Assembly: GCA_027257055.1 (NCBI GenBank)
Contig: JAPVLO010000146.1
Span: forward strand, 2,914,001 to 2,978,000
Origin: Cephalopachus bancanus
Lineage: Eukaryota > Chordata > Mammalia > Primates > Tarsiidae
Reading direction: 5' to 3'
DNA: 64,000 nt
Notes under the pieces: model-generated
What the model saw: the letters and a program-made list of their open reading frames with translations, nothing else
Told to the model about the DNA's origin: nothing
The model's database searches: none
Translations under genes and position numbers: made by a program
Shown: in pieces, positions 36,076 through 51,528 of the stretch
Layout of the letters: every line of letters begins with the position of its first letter
How positions within the stretch are numbered: the stretch's first letter is position 1

Positions 36076-36340
36076 TTTTTTTTCTGAGTTGGAGTCTCAC
36101 TCTGTCGCCCAGACTGGAGTGCAGTGGCCATTCCCAGCCACCGCAGCCTCAACCTGCTGGGCTCTAGCGATCCTTCCGCCTCAGCCTTCCAAGTAGCTGG
36201 AACTACAGGCGTACGCTACCACACCCGGCTAATTTTTGATTTATTGTAGAGATGAGGTCTTGAGCCCGCGGGCTCAAGCAATCCACTCACCTCAGCCTCC
36301 CAAAGCTTGGGATTACAGGCTAAGCCACCGAGCCCCGCCA
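36076..36340 (-). mobile_element. Young non-anthropoid-type Alu, antisense, with internal deletion
   Basis: Perfect 15-bp target-site duplication gcaccagattttcta at 36061-36075 and 36341-36355. About 18 bases are missing relative to sister copies around 36258, where gaggtcttga runs directly into gcccgcgggctc. Carries the subfamily linker and right-arm variants. Confidence 0.96.
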
Positions 36341-36355
36341 GCACCAGATTTTCTA

Positions 36356-36969
36356 GTTTGTAATAGCTGTACACAATTTCACATTAGAGAGCCGTCCCTG
36401 GAGAAAGTGTTATCCGCAAATGAAAAGATGTGGAATGGTTTTGGTGCGTTCAAATATCTTTTACACTTTGTATTCTTGGAAAGAAAAGCTTATAAAATGT
36501 ATCATTTCTTATGCTAGTAATGGCATGATATATTTAATCAGACTGTCCATTTTTAATTTTAGTATCTTTAATAACTAAATATTTTCTCTGAATAATCATC
36601 ATCAAACGAGGGAGCGGGTGGGGAACTACTGTTTCAAACCACTGTCTCAAACTTAGCCTTCTTCTTTATGAAAATTTTGGGATAGAAATACAAACGTATA
36701 TTGTGACCTCTGACATTCACATAATAAGCTTGCCACTCTTTCTCCTGCGATGCTCTCTCGGTGTTTTGTTTGTTTAATCTTTGCTTCCACCTTGCCTCCT
36801 TCAAAATTTGCCCTGTGGCCCTGTCTTTCAGGCACTCACATTCTGCTTTCCAAATTGACCGGCAGTTAATCTTATAAATGAATCCACTCTAATGGCTGCT
36901 GATATGATACTGGGACTTTGGGCCAATCCTTCCAGCTAGTTAAGTTGTAACATTTTTTTGAAAGAGGCA
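36356..36969. other. Unique intronic sequence
   Basis: No repeat recognised. The 60-codon antisense ORF at 36653-36835 has no domain signature. Confidence 0.5.
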
Positions 36970-37125
36970 GTCTGATAGAGTAGGAAAGGATCAGAAAACT
37001 GGGGTTGGAGTCTGAGGATCACTACTAATTTTGTAACTTACATAAGTCACTTTTGCTTTGAGCACTAATCCAATAAATAAGATGGTAAAAAATTATACCT
37101 ATTCTGTGTGTTTACTTCCTATAAC
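36970..37125 (+). mobile_element. MIR-like fragment, sense
   Basis: gaaaactggggttggagtct, ttgtaacttacataagtcac and ttgctttgagcactaatcc resemble the MIR 5' and middle parts. Confidence 0.55.
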
Positions 37126-38644
37126 TTACCAAGTACAAAGCATTGTGGGAGCATCTAGAGAGTTGTATGTAGGGAGATAGAAAATACTGAATGTGGAAGA
37201 AAATGATGAGAATATTAGAGTTAAAAATCGCACTATGGGAATTCAAAGATAGAGATCACCTCTGAACTTCTGACAAGGAGAGATTCTGTGAATTAGAGAA
37301 GTGTTCACCACAAGATGGTAGATAGACTTTAAAGAATGAGAAGTTTAAATATAACACTAATGATGGGTATTTCAATAAATATACCACACAGCCGAGACCT
37401 TCAAAACACAGCAAGACCGAGTATGTACTGCACCCAAATCACAGTGTCGAGGAGTCTGTTTTTGGCAAAATTTTTTCTTGTAATTATGAATAACTTAAGA
37501 ATTTATACAATTCTGAATGCATGCAAGCATTAATCAAAGACCCCAGAATTACAAGTCAGTGACTGTGGTGTTCTTGATCTTTAGGAATTATATTTTTGCA
37601 ATTATTTCCTGAAGTTAATAATACATTTTCACCTAAGTTAGTTTGGACATAAGAAATAAACAACTTTATGCCACTGTTACAGCCTACAAATTAGATCTTT
37701 CCATGGACTAAGGCATTTTCAAACTAAATAAATATATATTGTGCTTATTGAATAGGCCATATAGTAAGAGAATTAAGTGAATGACATAGTTAATGTTTTA
37801 ATGTTTTTAGTGCACATGTACTTATTTTTCTTAATTTTGAGATCCACATCAGGGCCTCATAAAATATTTAGATGTTATATTAGGTTCACTGGCAGCAGTG
37901 TTAGGCACGAACTCAAGCATCTGAGGGTCTATATTCATTGATGATATGTTAGATTTTTAGTTTCTTTATGGTTCTGTTTTCCACTCTATTTTTAAAACAT
38001 TTTAAAAGACATAAATGATACTCGTTATACTTGTTTTCTAATAAAAATTTATAATGAAATGTCACCTTTAGACTAGTTTTCTGGGCATTTCTAGTACTGA
38101 CTGAGAGTAACTCACAGTGGGCTATTACTTCCCTGGATTAAACTAAAAGCTTTCAAAGTAATGTAATCATTTTCTCCATGTTGTTTATTCATCTGTCAAA
38201 TCATTCTACCATCCTTTGGTTTCTAATATTGTGACCCAAAAACATCACCTCTCTACTCCCAAATGGAGCCTTATGTAGACTTTTTATTTCTGGTAAAGCT
38301 AATTCTAATCACAATTGACACCAAACAATATTTTTCTGTCATAGCTTGTAAGCATATTTCCTTTCATCTCCAGCTATACCATCTATTCATATTAAAATAC
38401 ATGACTATATCTTAGTTTATTACAGGTGTCAACTAAAACAGTATCTTGGACCTCTACAAACATGTATGCGTGAACATTAAATATATAGCAATAACTTAAG
38501 TTCTATTGCAAGTGGATTATCATCTAAATTAATGACTGCAACCTACAAGAAAGCCTGCAGTGTTAACAGACTGCATGTTGATTAAATCATGTTGAATAAA
38601 ATTTAGAATTATAAATAACAATGAGGTCCATTGATGTTCTATCC
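37126..38644. other. Unique AT-rich intronic sequence
   Basis: No repeat or gene recognised. Confidence 0.5.
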
Positions 38645-39200
38645 AGTGTTCCTTAAAAATTATTTTTTCCTATCTTCTCATCAAGCAGGATCCGTGGTTG
38701 ATTTTTATTCCATTTTTCCTTTGGAGTTTTTCCTCCTAGAGAAATACATGCCTTCTCTGACCAGTACTGTGCATGACTGACCTTTCTATGGCCCTCCTGC
38801 TGGGAGACTGAATTTTGGCTACCGCATTCCCCACTGCTGCTTCCTGTGTCTGCTAGCCAAGTCTTCTTACCTCCATAATGATTTTCCCTAGCCATAGCTC
38901 CCAAAGCATAACCTCCCTCTGTTTCTCAAGATTTGGATCAGGAAGTGGTATTGGGTAAGCCTGTGACAAGGAGTGTTGTCTAGAGGGTCAGAGAGGGTTT
39001 CTGGCAGCAAGGAAACACGCTGTGCCAGGTTTCTAGAGCAAAAGAGTGTTCACTCCCATCCCTTCCAGCGGATGAAAAGTCTCCAGTGACTGCAGCTCCT
39101 CCTTTTAAGGACTTTTCTGAATATTTGCAAGAGCTAGTCACACTCCAGGTGAATATTTTCAGCCACCTGGGATAAGCTGTTTCTTCCTGTTTCTTTGTTC
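38645..39200. other. Unique GC-richer block with paired E-boxes and a GATA motif
   Basis: No repeat recognised. ccaggtg (39145-39151) and cacctgg (39164-39170) form a perfect 7-bp inverted repeat followed immediately by gataag. The 83-codon antisense ORF at 38653-38904 has no domain. Possible enhancer, unproven. Confidence 0.35.
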
Positions 39201-41929
39201 ATGTAAATAGACCACAGAGCAAAGAGTGTAATATGGAAATTCTTTTCTCCCAACTTTGAACATGGTATCTGTATCTAAAACTTATTTTATACATACATAT
39301 GTAGGCAAAGGTTTTCTAGTCATTTCAAATCACACTGTTGTTTTTTAAAACACTTAGAGTTTTTCTATTTCATTGCTAATAATATTACTACCACATACTT
39401 TTATTTCCTATTTTCTATGTCTCTATATTGAAGACAATAATTGGCAAGTTTCAATGTGCCTTAGGATGGAAAGAGTACCCAATCTCAGAATTAATTCTTA
39501 AGGCTAACCAGAATAATAAGGCAAAGGGTTCCTGAGCTTGTAATGTTTGTCAATATTTGGTAGCATATGCATGTAAATGTGCCTCTTAAACAATGCTGTA
39601 CACATTGATATCTGTGACTTTTTAGAAACCACAGCCAAAGGGAGCATTTTGCATTCCTGAGAAATGTGATGATTTTACTCTAGGATTTAGACAATTCCAG
39701 TGTCTTGTTTTAGAGTTTTTAGGTTCTGAATTCATCGCATGAAAAGGGAATGTTTCTATTTTGCCACCACCATTATGTTATCTTTTCCAGTGCAATTACA
39801 AGCTAATTCAGGGCTCTTTGTATTAGACTAATAGCTTCTGATTCACTGCTGTCACCCAGTACCTCTTCATGCACTTTTAATACCATCTACAGTGCTCCCA
39901 GCACTTACCTAGGGTGAACATTTTCTGTTAGTAGAGACTCATCTTTGGCAAATCATTAATGGAACATCAAAAAGATCCCATCTGTTAGAGTTACATATGG
40001 CTAAGATCAGAATTATCAAATATCTCATTTTTTCTTTATTCTCTTTTTCTTTTTTTCCTTTCTTATCCACACAATAAATGTAGTTGTCAGCAGGATAAGT
40101 TCATGTGCCGGATAAGGTCACAATTTCATTTAGTGACAACTTCCAACAGTAGGAACTTACAAGGTTCGATTTATTAAAGAGTCAGAAGGGATAAGATCAC
40201 TGCATGGCTAGCCTGATTTATCAGGGTTTGACTGGAGTACTTGAATAGGGAGTGTCGTATTTCAAGTTTATGTTCAAAACTGTAGTTTAGTGTGTGTTGT
40301 GACTGTATGACTCAAACATTGAGAAGGAAAATTAGAAAAGGTATCTCTATAAGGCGATTTGTAGCCACCAGCCAAGAACTATCACTTCCTGAGCCCAACT
40401 ATGCTTAGAGATGGATCAATATAGCACAATGAAAGTGGTGCTATTTGTCTTAAAAATGCAGATTAAACTTGTAGTTATTAAGGCCTAAGGAAACACACAC
40501 AGTGGCAAGACTGCAGTTTGGCTGTGAAGATAATCAGCAGTGAAATGATCTAACCCTCTTCTGTATCTGGAAGGCAGCTGTCAAATGGTTAAGACATAAA
40601 ATAGCAAGAGCTCTGCCACACTTCAGCCACCTTGGCTGACTTTGAAAATGTTTTGAGATTTTTAGAATCTTTGAGCGCTTTTTGAACTCAGCATGACTTC
40701 GGGGCTGTCCATATTTGATACCATGATGTATAATGTCTTCCAACCATGAAGAAAATATAAATATGGGTTCTGATGCTATAGCCCTCTGCTGTATTACAGT
40801 CTGATAAACATTATGAGCTAATTCATGTGGTCTGCTTTAAAATTTGGTTATATATTTTAAACCAAGTTCAAACCAATCCAAAGTTTATTTTCAGCAAATG
40901 AAATACAATCTTCTATCGTCTCATTTACTTGCAGCCATGGCCTTCTATGAAACCTAAGTCTGGAGTTAAGGGGTGTTCTGTAAATACCTAATATGTTTAT
41001 GTCATCAGCCTTATACTGAATTCAGCTGGAGAATGATTGCTGATAACTGTTCTAAAAGGCTCACATCTTTCCCTTCCTTTTTGGTGTGCTACTATGTTCA
41101 TATCCTTTGCTTTCTAAAGAGGTATCAAAAGGACCATCTTTTTCTTAAATAATACAGTATTTTGATAGTACGTCCACTGAAAAGAGATTTGAGGACATCT
41201 CTGGTGATTTTTAGTATTTCTTTCCACCAGTGAATTTATTTTATTAGGCCAGAAAGTGGGTTGATATTTTAAAAGCTGTGGGAAGTTTAGTAGTGATTTC
41301 TGACTTAGGGCTTTTTTTTTTTTTAAGTGCAGCTATCATAAGTCTTTGAGTAATCACAGACTTTTAAAAGTATGCATTATCAAGAAGATAAGAGAAACAG
41401 CCCTGAGCACTAACAATATTATCTTTTACCAAAATTGATTAGTCCATCCTATGTGTCTCAAATATTTTCTGTGAACTTACCCAGCATGTTAAAAAAAGAA
41501 GGCTTCTTTTTGAAGAATAGCTACAAAAATATGAACTGGGCAGAGAAGAGAAATCTTTATTTTCCATCCTGCCCCATATTTTAAAGATGAGGTAATGCAT
41601 ATGAGTATAGCACATAAAAGGTTGAATAAATGAAGTGCATGATTGTCGTAATACAAAGAGAAGAAATATGGTAAGACAGTTTTCTTTTGTCTCTAAAAAA
41701 TCAACTTCAACTATACTAAAATTGAGATACATTAAGTTATAAATATCTTCACCCAATCATGTTTAATTTGTATTTTGGAAATACCACATGTAACAAACTA
41801 TATGAATTGGCAGAGGATACACAGAAATTTTTTGAAAATCTATAGATCAAGATGTTTATTATTCCTGTTGAGGTAAATTAAGTTATCAAGGGGAAATCAC
41901 TAGGGAATAATTAAATGCAAAACTGTGTG
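39201..41929. other. Unique intronic sequence
   Basis: About 2.7 kb with no recognised repeat. ORFs at 40534-40743 and 41439-41756 (antisense) have no domain signature. Confidence 0.5.
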
Positions 41930-41959
41930 GTATTGGACTATAAATGTAATGGGAATATG

Positions 41960-42246
41960 GGAAGGAAATAATGAGAAAACTCAGTCTGCTCTGGAATTCA
42001 GAGAAACTTCATGAGGGAGAATAGGTTTGGGCGTGATCTTACATTAACAGGATCTATTAAGGCAGGCAGGGAAGTATGTGTCTGGCAGAGAACAGGAACA
42101 ATTCTAAGAAAAGAGTGGAGGATAAGCTGGAGATCAAGAGGAATGGATGATGAAGAGGAGTTTTTGACTGGGGAGAAGAAGGCATTCTGTAGAGCAGTAT
42201 GACACAAAAGTTAGGCAGACACTGTTGGGCAGCATGTAGTGGTATT
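41960..42246 (-). mobile_element. Probable L2 fragment, antisense
   Basis: gaggatcaag-type order with gagagaataggtttgggcgt, ggcaggcagggaagtatgtg and gaacaggaacaattctaaga resembles reverse-complement L2, but it is diverged and could be another old LINE. Confidence 0.45.
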
Positions 42247-42259
42247 AAAATTCAGGCAG

Positions 42260-42577
42260 GCCAGGTTTGGTGGCTCAGCCTATAATTCCAGCACTTTGGG
42301 AGGCTGAGATAAGTAGATTGTCCAAACCCATGGGGTTGAGACCAGCCCGGGCAACTTGGAGAGACTTTGTCTCTACAATAAATCAAAAATTAACCGGGCA
42401 TGGTAGCATGAGCCTGTAGTTCTGGCTACTTAGAAGGCTGAGGCGGAAGGGTCACTGGAGCCCAGCAGGTCGATGCTGGGGTGGCCATGAGCATGCCATT
42501 GCACTTCAGCCTGGACGTCGGAATAATACTTCAACTCAAAATAAAATAAAATAAAGTAAAATAAAATGAAATAAAAT
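42260..42577 (+). mobile_element. Alu of the same non-anthropoid type, sense, with (AAAAT)n tail
   Basis: Contains ctacaataaatcaaaaatta, gagcccagcaggtcgatgct and the cttcaactcaaaa 3' end shared with the antisense copies. Tail of repeated aaaat units. Flanks aaaattcaggcag (42247-42259) and aaaatccaggcag (42578-42590) form a duplication with one mismatch. Confidence 0.95.
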
Positions 42578-42590
42578 AAAATCCAGGCAG

Positions 42591-42914
42591 ACATGTTCTT
42601 TTTAGGATGGCCAAAAAGGAGATGGTGAAAGAATTTGCACAAGTGGGTGACATGTTGACAGTGGAGATTCAATAAGGGATTTGGAACTTAAATTGGAGCT
42701 GTGGAGTGTATTAAACCTGGTTGGCCATCTACATCTGAGATGATAAAAACTTGGGAAATGATGATAAGAAGGGTGACCAGGAGAGATTGGAAAAAAAGGG
42801 TAAGTCATGGTATAGGGAGTAATTTGGAAAAAAGTGACCACAGACACTGACGAACGGTTGGATACGATGATGAAAGTATAAGGACATGCTCTTATGTTGC
42901 TTCAATTTCTTTTT
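42591..42914. other. Unassigned sequence, possibly continuing the interrupted L2
   Basis: Purine-rich sequence (gacatgttgacagtggagat, ggagctgtggagtgtatt) with an L2-antisense flavour. No firm assignment. Confidence 0.35.
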
Positions 42915-43068
42915 GGTGAAATAGTAAATATTTATTAGGTATCTTGCATATGTTATCTGAGTTAATCCTCCCCACGACTATTTGAGAAAGATATTGTAAT
43001 TCCTACTTTGCATGCAGAAACTGAAGCTCAAAGGGTTAAGTAGCTTGCTCAGCATCACATAGCTTATT
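42915..43068 (-). mobile_element. MIR SINE, antisense
   Basis: aatatttattaggtatcttg, gagttaatcctccccacgac, gcagaaactgaagctcaaag, gttaagtagcttgctcagca match antisense MIR. Confidence 0.85.
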
Positions 43069-43074
43069 CCACTT

Positions 43075-43908
43075 ACTTTTCTCCCATTCAGCTTTGAACC
43101 CATTCCAGTGTGTGTTCTGGTCTCTCATTTGACAAGACTCCTTTCACTCCAAATATCTGTACTCTCCACCTCTTCCAAAGAATTTTCCAGTTCTTTTCTT
43201 ACTTTCACACATTTTTAGGTCCCTTAATTGATTTCCCCCCATCCTTCAAATTTGCAGTTAACCCCCTGAGCTGCTATGGTACTATCTTCAGTTTCTTTTC
43301 TGTGTCTCTTACCACTTCTCCTAAGGTTTCCATCACTCTGCCTTTTGGTAATCCTTGGAACACTGTCCTAGGTCTTTTTATTTTATCATGATTCAATCTT
43401 TTCTAGATCATCAATCCTGTGGTTTCTATTATCATATACAAGTTGTATAAATGTCACAATTTATCACTCTAGTTAAGACCTTGCTTCAGAGTCCCAGGCC
43501 TGTTCCTGCCCACTTAAAATCACCCATTCTCTTTCTTATAGCCACTTCAATATCAAACTTACCAAATTATAACTTCTCACTTTACTCATAATCCTTGTTT
43601 TGTTTTTGTTGTTGTTTTGTTTTCGTATTCCCTATCTCAATAAATACATGTCCATTGGCCTATGTACCCAAGTGAGATATCTATATATCATTCTTATATT
43701 CTTCCCTCCCTAACTCTTGAAATCTAAACAACCTCGCATTTCTATGGCCTTTACTTCTGAAGCCATATGAATTCCATTTCCTGCAATTTATCCAGATCCA
43801 GGCTGGTTTTGTTTGTTGCTTTATTTTTGGGCTTAACACATTGATAGTTAGTAGATGGCCAATAGATATTATTAGAATAAATGAATGAATAATTAATGGA
43901 GCATGGAG
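43075..43908 (+). mobile_element. L2 LINE, ORF2 3' region to 3' end, sense
   Basis: Pyrimidine-rich L2 coding-like blocks: gtcctaggtctttttatttt, ccctatctcaataaatacat, atcattcttatattcttccc, then the 3' end with gtagatggccaatagatatt and aatgaatgaataa. Heavily mutated with internal loss. ORFs inside are relics. Confidence 0.75.
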
Positions 43909-45541
43909 GGCTAAGTAAATCACATAAGAATTGTAGTCTCTAATCTTCTCAAATCAAACATCTATTTTTATGATAAGCTGGTTCAATTACATGAGTCTTG
44001 GACCCACCAAGCCAGTGCTCTTTCCACCTCTCATAATGTGTTTTCTCTGGGGAAACAAAACCATATTGTGGATCACCAGAACTGGAAAACACCATGCCAA
44101 GTTGGGACTGAGTACAAATCCCTCTGTTAACAACGACAAATTGGACTCAGAAAAGTCAGGAAAGATAAAACTTATTCAAGGCTCTTCAGTTGGTTATTGA
44201 ACAGAGTTGGGGCTAAAAATGAACCTTCTTACTTTTAGTGCAATGTTTCCTCTATTACATGACACATTAATTTTTGAAAAAATTTAAAATATCATTCTCT
44301 TAAGCAACATGCAAGTCAAATATAATTACCATTTATACAGTGTTTTATCTATCATTAACCTTTGTAGCCTTGGTAGTATATACATGCTAATTATGTGTAC
44401 TATGCTTGTAGATTTTCATAAACACTACGGTGAATAAATGAGTATTTGTATTTAACTACTTCAGCAATGAAAAGGATGTCCTTAAGTCTTGAAATAGCCT
44501 CTTGGCAAGCAAGAAAAGAGACCAGGGTATGCCTGCTTGTCTAGCAAAGTTGAAAAGATTGACTTGATAGCTTGAACAGTTACTGGACTTTCTGTTGGGG
44601 CCATCTTTAAGAGCTAATAAAAGCATTTTTGGTCTGCTTAAAATTTTAATGCATAGTCAAAGACACCTCAAAAACTTTGGAGATATTTGCATTTCACTTT
44701 ATGATCTGCCCTAAGTTTGTAGTTCTTAATCCATTAAAAGACAGAGCTGCTTGTAAATCCACAGGTATAGATAAGGAGTCACTTTTTGACTGAGTCTGAA
44801 CCCTTTTCAAATGAAATATGTCAGTGGCAGAAAGAGGATGAATTACTTTTTTAAAGGGTTTTCATAGATTCACATGATTCCTCTGGCATCACTTAAATGT
44901 GACATGACTTTTTTTTTTTTTTTAGTGTGTAAAATTGACCAAATTAATTGCATATCTTCTTTAGATACAAAAGAAAGTTTTAAGTGTTGTGTAGCAGAGG
45001 GATGAAATTATTTTATCTTTAAATCGTAAACTTTAAGTAAATTTATTAAAATGTAAGTATGGTTGACAAAATACTGAGAATGCCTATCCAGGGGAACTTA
45101 ATCAGTTTATTTTGAAACAGAAAAATCATCATAAAGATTTGAAGAACTGCATTATTGCACATGAATATGAATACATTGAGGGACTTACTTCCACTGATTC
45201 ATTCTTGACATCATAGCAGATTGTTCACTATCCTTGTGCTCTGTCTTTGAGGATTTTCTATACAAGTTCTCTAATTCCAATACATTAATCAGAAAGACTG
45301 TACAAGGATGAAGAACATTTTCAGAGGAAAATCTCATAAATGGGTGTGTTATTACACATACAGAAAACAAAGTATTATCTTTCCTGGTCTCAGAATAAGC
45401 TTCAGGGTTTGCTACTTAAGCATTAATATGTCATTTAATATAAATATTCTATTTATAAAGTCTCGAATCTTTCTATGCTCATTTGCCTCACTGCTGAGCA
45501 TCTTTAGCTATTGATACACCAGCATGGGGGGAAAAAGGAGA
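43909..45541. other. Unique intronic sequence
   Basis: T15 run at 44909-44923. The 76-codon ORF at 43970-44200 has no recognised domain. No repeat family assigned. Confidence 0.5.
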
Positions 45542-45556
45542 CTGTGTGTCTATCTT

Positions 45557-45843
45557 TTTTTATTTTTTTTTGAGTCGGAGTCTCACTCTGTCGCTCAGAC
45601 TGGAGTGCAGTGGCCGCTCCCGGCCACCGCAGCCTCAACCTGCTGGGCTCCGGCGATCCTTCCGCCTCAGCCTTCCAAGTAGCCAGAATTACAGGCATGC
45701 GCTACCACGCCCGGCTGATTTTTTTATTTATTGTAGAGATGAGGTCTTGCTGCCCAGGCAGGTCTCTAACCCGCGGGCTCAGGCAATCCACCCAACTCAG
45801 CCTCCCAAAGGCGCGGGATTACAGGCTGAGCCACCGAGCCCGG
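45557..45843 (-). mobile_element. Young non-anthropoid-type Alu, antisense, 1.5 kb upstream of the exon
   Basis: Perfect duplication ctgtgtgtctatctt at 45542-45556 and 45844-45858. Full length, with gtggccgctcccggccaccg and cctgctgggctccggc subfamily motifs. ORFs of 104 and 95 codons across it are Alu by-products. Confidence 0.96.
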
Positions 45844-45858
45844 CTGTGTGTCTATCTT

Positions 45859-48066
<2,208 letters not shown>

Positions 48067-48556
48067 GATAGATTTGTTTTTTTACTGTTGCTATAACAAA
48101 TAGCTACAAACTTTGTGGCTTAAAACAATACAGAGTTATTATCTTGCAGTTCTAGAGGTCAGAAGTTTAAAATGGGTCTTGTTGGGTTAAAATCAAGGTG
48201 TCTGCATGGCTGTGTTACTTTCTGGAGACTCTAGGGGATAATCTGTTTCACTTTTTCTGCCTCTCAAGTCTGTTCACAACCCTTGGTTCATGGCCCCACC
48301 CATCTTGGAAGCCAGCGTCGGCTGATTATTTCTCACCTCCACATACTGACTCTGACTCCACTGCCTCGTTCTTCCACGTTTCAGGATGCTTATGTTACAT
48401 TGGGTTCACCTGGGTATCTAGGCTAATTTTTCTATTTTAAGCTCAGCTGGTTAATACCTTTGAGTTTATTTGCTTCCTTGATTTTCCTTTGCCATGAAAA
48501 GTCGTATTTACAAGTACGAGCAATGAATATGGGGACATCTTTTCTGACTACTGCAT
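48067..48556 (-). mobile_element. MaLR/MLT1-type LTR, antisense
   Basis: ctgttgctataacaaatagc, tacaaactttgtggcttaaa, gtcagaagtttaaaatgggt, ggagactctaggggataatc, ttttcctttgccatgaaaag and atatggggacatcttttctg follow the reverse complement of a common MaLR-type LTR. Confidence 0.85.
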
Positions 48557-48934
48557 GGGGATAAAAAGAAGTAGCTGAAAGTATTCCTATTATAAATTAT
48601 GATATAAATGATAAAACTTGGGAAGAAAAAATGCTTCATGTTACTTAGAAGATCCAGATGTTTTACAAGTATTTATTTCAATGAAAGTTCTTCTCCCTAA
48701 ATGTAGGAAGAGTCTCATGAATGTTAAATGACTCAGTCAACACTATGGGGACATAAAAACTCCTAGAGGGGTTGTAGCAAATGTATTGGGTTCAGCAACA
48801 TTGCATTTCTTCTTTAGTTTAGTACATGAAAAAAATCCCTCTTCAGCTTATTACATGATAAAAACTGATATGTGCAGATCTCTGTTTATTCAGTGCCGTG
48901 TGGATGTGGCAGAGGTTATTGGTTCAACTAAAAG
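48557..48934. other. Unique intronic sequence
   Basis: Nothing recognised. Confidence 0.5.
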
Positions 48935-48945
48935 TAATGATTGGA

Positions 48946-49221
48946 GACCAGGTGCGGTGGCTCACGCCTATAATCCCAGCACTTTGGGAGGCATAGGCGA
49001 AAGGATTTCCTGAGGTCAGGGGTTCGACACCAGCCTGGGCAACATGGCGAAACCTCCTCTCTACAATAAATTAAAAAAAAAAAAATCAGCTGAGCATAGT
49101 GGCCCACGCCTATGGTTCCAGCTACTTGGAAGACTGAGACTGAAGGATCACCTGAGCCCAGCAGGTCGAGGCTGCAGTGGCCGTGAGCACTCCAACTCAA
49201 TTAAATAAATAAATAAATAAA
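48946..49221 (+). mobile_element. Non-anthropoid-type Alu, sense, 1.5 kb downstream of the exon
   Basis: ctacaataaattaaaaaa linker and gagcccagcaggtcgaggct followed by gcagtggccgtgagc place it in the same subfamily. About 35 bases of the right-arm end are missing before ctccaactcaa and an (AAAT)n tail. 11-bp duplication taatgattgga at 48935-48945 and 49222-49232. Confidence 0.95.
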
Positions 49222-49232
49222 TAATGATTGGA

Positions 49233-50459
49233 ATAAATAGGAAATATTTGTCATCAAACTTTTAAACAATGTGTGAGATTCTAGGGATATGTTTTTTACT
49301 TTCTAAATTCATATATTTGTCTGTAAAAGGATGAAGTGGGAGATTTCACATGTATTAAGGACCAAGAAAATTCATTTTATAGTTTAGGCTAAATATTTCT
49401 AATCTGGGAAATGTGCTATACATGAACCAGTACGGCTACCTCAAGAAGGGTTTGAAATGTAGCCCCACAAACACTGCAGTTCTTAGTTTGTTGAATTGTA
49501 TTAAAAGACTGTTTTATTGATTTCTGTCAGAGAACAGTATTAACTATGCTGATTTCTCAAGGTAATGAATGGACAGAAAGGCAAGGGAAATATTCTGTAA
49601 ATATCAAAAGTTGAGTTAAATGCTATTCTAAACCCATTTTGGGGTTTTTATTTGTTCTCTAGAACTGCTTAAAAATCATTTTATGCTCCACGATTCTTAT
49701 TTATTATTGTGTATTAGACATCAACAAAACCTTTAGTTATTTATATTTCTTTCAAAGTGTAGTGCCAGACAAGTGGCACCTGTACTTGATGTAAGAGAAA
49801 ATGAACATTTTTCTGTTTACTATATCAAAATATGTCTATATTAAAATGCAATTTTGATTATTTTTTATATCATTATATGGATATACACCAAGTGGTGTTT
49901 TTATATGCTAAATTGTGATAGATAAAAAATACATCTATCAAAATAAATTTGAGTTTAATTTTTCACTAAATTAATTCCTGATTTTTTTATACAGATGGCA
50001 TCATTTTGTTGTTTTATTACTCCTGTGCCACTCTAAAGCTATTTTATGCCATATTTAATATTTTAAAGGAGTCAATATATAGACATAACTTTTTATGATT
50101 GTTGATTGTTATTTAAGACTATAACATTCTTTAGGGTCTCAAAATCAGGTAATGGGGAGTAATTCCTTGTAGAAAATCTTAATACCTTAGTTTTTGTCTT
50201 TTGTCTAAGGATTTAAATATCTAATTATATTATTTCTCTGAAATAAGAATTTTTCTCTAATTTAAAATTTAGTTGCTTAACTAAAATACATTTTAAAAAT
50301 ACTTTTCTTTTGAAATAATATACTTTTTCAGAATTTACTTCTGATTTTATGTCATTAAATACTACTAGTACTACTATTTTTACTACTGTTATTACTGTGC
50401 AACAAATTGACTAATGTATTATGACTTCATACTTATTTCAAAACATTATGTTTTGGAAA
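49233..50459. other. Unique AT-rich intronic sequence
   Basis: No repeat or gene recognised. Confidence 0.5.
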
Positions 50460-50602
50460 TAGATTAGCTCATTTAATTTTACAAAAAGACCCTGTAAATT
50501 TGGTTATATTATTAATCATATTTTATAGATGGAAAAATAAAAGCTCTGGCTTTTTACTTCAGAATCTTCATTTTTAAAGATTATGCCATATTGCCTTCTC
50601 AG
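50460..50602 (-). mobile_element. MIR-like fragment, antisense
   Basis: agattagctcatttaatttt, acaaaaagaccctgtaaatt, ttttatagatggaaaaata match diverged antisense MIR. Confidence 0.65.
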
Positions 50603-51364
50603 TATAACATTTGTAACATGATTTGAGCATCATAAAATTATTGGGAATTTCTTTACATGATTCTAATTTATAAAGTCTCTTGAAGAAAATCAGCAAAGTT
50701 TAGAGATGCATCTTTTTTTTCCCTTGGGCAAAATATTTACTATAATACTTAGAGTATTTGAGCAGTTCGGAGTTAATTCAAAGAATTCTCCAATTTATTA
50801 TCTCTTTATAATGTGCACAATACTTCAATATGTATTTTATATCATGAAGATAAATGTTTCTTATAATAAAATTATATAGTCTACTAACCCTTCCTTACCC
50901 AAACTTGAATAAAATTTGGATTAGAACACTCTCTCAAATTGCTTATTCGCCAGCCAATTTAATGTTACTCTGCTCAAACTCATGGTGTTGGCTCAGGAGA
51001 TTCAGCACACTAATTAATCCAACACAGTAATTAATTGAGTCACCATGGCAGATGTCAAATCCTCTTTATATCTTTCAAGTCCCCATCTTGAAGTACATTA
51101 GCAATATGCCACGTTCTGCAGGAAGCCTTTGCAGACCAGGCATTTGGATATATATATATATATAGAACATTTCAAGAACTACAGTCTGTATAGAAACATC
51201 AAACAAATTGATTTGGCAAAAAAATTGCTCTTGGAGTTTTCTCACACATTGAAATAGAGTGTTTTTTGCCCATACCTTATTATCTTAGATACTTACTTCA
51301 TGCTTTAAAAGTTCAATAATAGCAGCAGAAGCATAGAAAATCCTTTCATTGAACCAGATATTGA
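50603..51364. other. Unique AT-rich sequence with a short (TA)n
   Basis: (TA)n at 51148-51164. Otherwise nothing recognised. Confidence 0.55.
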
Positions 51365-51528
51365 TCAAAGTGCTTTTCATGTCTTATATCATAAATGGTT
51401 CTTACACTAGTGTGAGAGAAGTTAATATTTATTTTCTTTGTTACAGAGGAGGAAACTGCTACTTAGGGAAGATAAATAACTAGCTCAAGGTCAGTGTAAT
51501 CTGATTTCAGAACCTTGGTGCAATCTTA
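51365..51528 (-). mobile_element. MIR SINE, antisense
   Basis: aagtgcttttcatgtcttat, gttacagaggaggaaactgc, aactagctcaaggtcagtgt match antisense MIR. Confidence 0.7.
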
